Of a stretch of 5,480 nucleotides of DNA, positions 3,551 to 5,480 are shown piece after piece; the stretch's first letter is position 1, and the number at the start of each line of letters is the position of its first letter. Under the pieces are notes generated by a model. It was given only the letters and a program-made list of their open reading frames with translations, had not been told where the DNA came from and did not search any database. This DNA comes from an uncultured Lachnospiraceae bacterium (GTDB taxonomy: Bacteria; Bacillota; Clostridia; Lachnospirales; Lachnospiraceae), in the NCBI GenBank assembly GCA_900553305.1, contig USDI01000160.1:1-5480 (forward strand), read 5' to 3'. A program made the position numbers and the translations under genes.

Positions 3551-5480
3551 TTAATGCCAGATGAGTAATCCGATGTGATAGAAAATAAATGCCAGCACAA
3601 GAGAAAATACCAGATAATAAGCAACCGAAAGCCCGATCCACTTCTTAGAATGGTTTTCGCGGAAGGTCGCTGCCACGGTCATCGTACACGGCACATTAAA
3701 TACAATGGCCATAATAAATCCAAGAGCCTGTGCTTTTGTAATTACCTGCGGTAAGAGCGTAATCATTCCTTCGGTCATTCCCACAGATTTTGCATTAAAT
3801 GCAGCATTGACCATATCGCTGTTGCTGTATAGCGCGTTGATAACGCCAAGCAGTGATTCCTTGGTAAGCATGGAGGAAATATATGCCATGAACATCTGCC
3901 AGGTCATGCCAAACTGGTTTGTTACCGGCTCAATCACCTGTCCGACTCTGGACAAAATGCTGTATTCTCCGCCAAACCAGTTATAGGACAACAGATAGAA
4001 TACAATCGAAACCAACGTAATCACACGGGATGCCCTGCTGAAAATATCCCACGCCTTCATCAGCGTTGTCCGGATAATATGTCCCCACTTGGGTTTATGA
4101 TAAGGGGGAAGCTCCATGATCATACCGCCCTGATCCTCTTCGCTGATCAGTTTTCCCTTATAAATTCTGGATACCAGAAACAGGGATCCAATAGTGATAA
4201 GCAGCATGAGGAGAACAATTACCATAGCTCCCACCGGACCATAGAATACTGTTGCAAGCATCGGTGCAAGGGAAAGTGTCGAGCCACACGGAATACTCCA
4301 TACAAGAATCATCGTCAGAAACCGCTGCCCGGAATTGTCGATGACACGGCTTCCCGCAACACCCGCCATATTACATCCCATACTCATAAGAAGGGAACAG
4401 ATACTCTTCCCCTGTAAGCCAAGTTTCTCCATGACAGAATTAAAGACAACCGAAATCCTCGCCATATAACCTACATCTTCAATGATTGCAAATATAAAGG
4501 TCACCCCAAGGACAAAGCCCGCCATGGATATTGCAAATGCAAGAACATTTGGTATCACTACATAAACCAGCTCTGCCAGAGGTTTCCAGACATTCATTGC
4601 TGTCATCAGCTTTTCTAACGGTCCACTGATCGCACCGGCAAACCCAAAGCCAAGTCCCATGACAGGTGCGGCCACAACCATTGCTCCTGCAAGTGCAACT
4701 ACAATAATTCCGATTGCCATCCATTTTCCGGAATGCTTTCCTAATGCTTTTTTATCAAACCCTTTTAACCCAACTTCCCGATCCGGTCTGCTGACAACAT
4801 CTTTCAGCAGTTCGTCGATATATTCATATTTGTGTTTTCCGGAAATCATCAGTCCCCGATCCGTCTTCTCCAGCTCAGAAACTGCCAGCTTTTCCTTTGT
4901 AAAAAGCCTTTCTTCCTTCTGCTTTTCTGCAAGCTCCTTAAAGGAAATCCCCGCATCCCTCTCATAAAACTTCATCAGCTGTGCAGAATCCGCAACTTTT
5001 GCTTCACGAATTGCATCTGCAAACTGATGCTTCAGCTCACGATACCGTTTTGCTTCCGAAGCCACAAAGCCGACCACCGGAATTCCCAACCGTTCACCGA
5101 GCTTCTTTATATCAATGTGAATCCCCTTTTTTTCTGCAACATCCATCAGATTCAGAACTAAAACTACCGGCGTATTCGTTCCCACATAATCTGCATACAT
5201 ATATAAGGAACGTTCCAATTGGGAGCTGTCTACAAGAATCGCAACCAGATCCGCAACACCCGACCGGATAAAGTTCGCCGTAATTTTTTCTTCCTCCGAT
5301 CCGGCTGACAGACTGTAGCTGCCGGGCAGATCAATGACGCGATAGCTTTCTCCCTGATATGTAAAGTTCCCCTCTTTACGCTCTACCGTTTTGCCCGGCC
5401 AGTTACCGACATGCTGATGTGCACCCGTTAATCCGTTGAATACGGTAGATTTTCCCGAATTAGGGGATTCACATTGATAT
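3551..5480 (-). CDS. feoB: Ferrous iron transporter FeoB (N-terminus cut by the window edge)
   Basis: The reading frame is open from the right edge to TAA at 3551, giving 642 visible residues (numbered from the first full codon at 5479). FeoB imports Fe(II) across the cytoplasmic membrane and couples a cytosolic GTPase domain to a membrane domain with two Gate repeats. Visible G motifs are G1 SPNSGKST (5-12), a G2 region GNWPGKTVERKEG (25-37), G3 DLPG (50-53), G4 NLMD (110-113) and G5 ASEAK (140-144). A helical spacer follows to about 250, including HKYEYIDELLKD. About eight to ten membrane segments fill 254-640, with IEDVGYMAR (333-341), MSMGCNMAG (366-373), ELPPYHKPKW (456-465) and NVPCTMTVAA (595-604). 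An internal TTG at 5218 would start after G1-G3, so it is not the true start. Probably about ten or more N-terminal residues are missing, judging by family layout. FeoA and the promoter, if present, lie to the right. Two departures from canonical FeoB are noted: the P-loop begins Glu-Ser instead of Gly-Asn, and the Gate motifs differ. Iron is the family substrate, but another divalent metal cannot be excluded. Confidence 0.93.
   Translation of the reverse strand, partial: YQCESPNSGKSTVFNGLTGAHQHVGNWPGKTVERKEGNFTYQGESYRVIDLPGSYSLSAGSEEEKITANFIRSGVADLVAILVDSSQLERSLYMYADYVGTNTPVVLVLNLMDVAEKKGIHIDIKKLGERLGIPVVGFVASEAKRYRELKHQFADAIREAKVADSAQLMKFYERDAGISFKELAEKQKEERLFTKEKLAVSELEKTDRGLMISGKHKYEYIDELLKDVVSRPDREVGLKGFDKKALGKHSGKWMAIGIIVVALAGAMVVAAPVMGLGFGFAGAISGPLEKLMTAMNVWKPLAELVYVVIPNVLAFAISMAGFVLGVTFIFAIIEDVGYMARISVVFNSVMEKLGLQGKSICSLLMSMGCNMAGVAGSRVIDNSGQRFLTMILVWSIPCGSTLSLAPMLATVFYGPVGAMVIVLLMLLITIGSLFLVSRIYKGKLISEEDQGGMIMELPPYHKPKWGHIIRTTLMKAWDIFSRASRVITLVSIVFYLLSYNWFGGEYSILSRVGQVIEPVTNQFGMTWQMFMAYISSMLTKESLLGVINALYSNSDMVNAAFNAKSVGMTEGMITLLPQVITKAQALGFIMAIVFNVPCTMTVAATFRENHSKKWIGLSVAYYLVFSLVLAFIFYHIGLLIWH

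Noticed and set aside
4479..4724. Cys-rich 81-codon frame on the minus strand
   Set aside because: It overlaps the FeoB membrane domain in another frame. The cysteines come from out-of-frame reading of Gly/Ala/Val codons.
5216..5218. TTG at 5218 as the start of a shorter FeoB-like protein
   Set aside because: The same frame is open to the window edge and encodes the G1, G2 and G3 GTPase motifs upstream, so this codon is an internal leucine.
4659..5271. Several plus-strand open frames of about 100 codons
   Set aside because: They are antisense to the FeoB GTPase and spacer region and resemble no known family.

Overview
The window shows five genes, all on the minus strand, and looks like ordinary chromosome from a low-to-moderate GC Firmicute. 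Clostridia, and Lachnospiraceae in particular, are the most likely source. This is inferred from the strong AGGAGG/GAGG ribosome sites, A+T-rich spacers with clear sigma70-type promoter boxes, hairpin-plus-U terminators and the style of the proteins. No RNA gene, insertion sequence, CRISPR array or phage gene is visible.

In transcription order (right to left), the window opens inside feoB, a ferrous-iron transporter with a GTPase domain, cut at its N-terminus by the window edge (3551-5480). A strong terminator at about 3450-3509 closes it. Next comes a class I SAM-dependent methyltransferase of the leucine-carboxyl/TcmP-like O-methyltransferase type (2587-3426). A TetR-family regulator follows (1857-2507) and has its own near-consensus promoter in the 79-base gap. 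A probable terminator then separates this pair from a second unit. That unit holds a TRIC/YicG-type (UPF0126) membrane protein read from a TTG start (1096-1680) and, 56 bases on, a LysR-family regulator (131-1039). The leftmost 130 bases hold two adjacent hairpins; the second looks like a terminator for a plus-strand gene lying just outside the window.

The genes form three small modules rather than one pathway: iron uptake, methyltransferase plus TetR, and small channel plus LysR. Each regulator lies downstream of, and on the same strand as, the gene it may control. The substrates of the methyltransferase and the effectors of both regulators cannot be read from the sequence.

The points most worth a second look are: the atypical first half of the FeoB P-loop (E-S-P-N-S-G-K-S in place of the usual G-N-P-N-x-G-K-[ST]); non-canonical Gate-domain motifs in the same protein; and a TRIC-type protein that appears to end before the family's seventh membrane helix. 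I found no convincing new multi-gene system.
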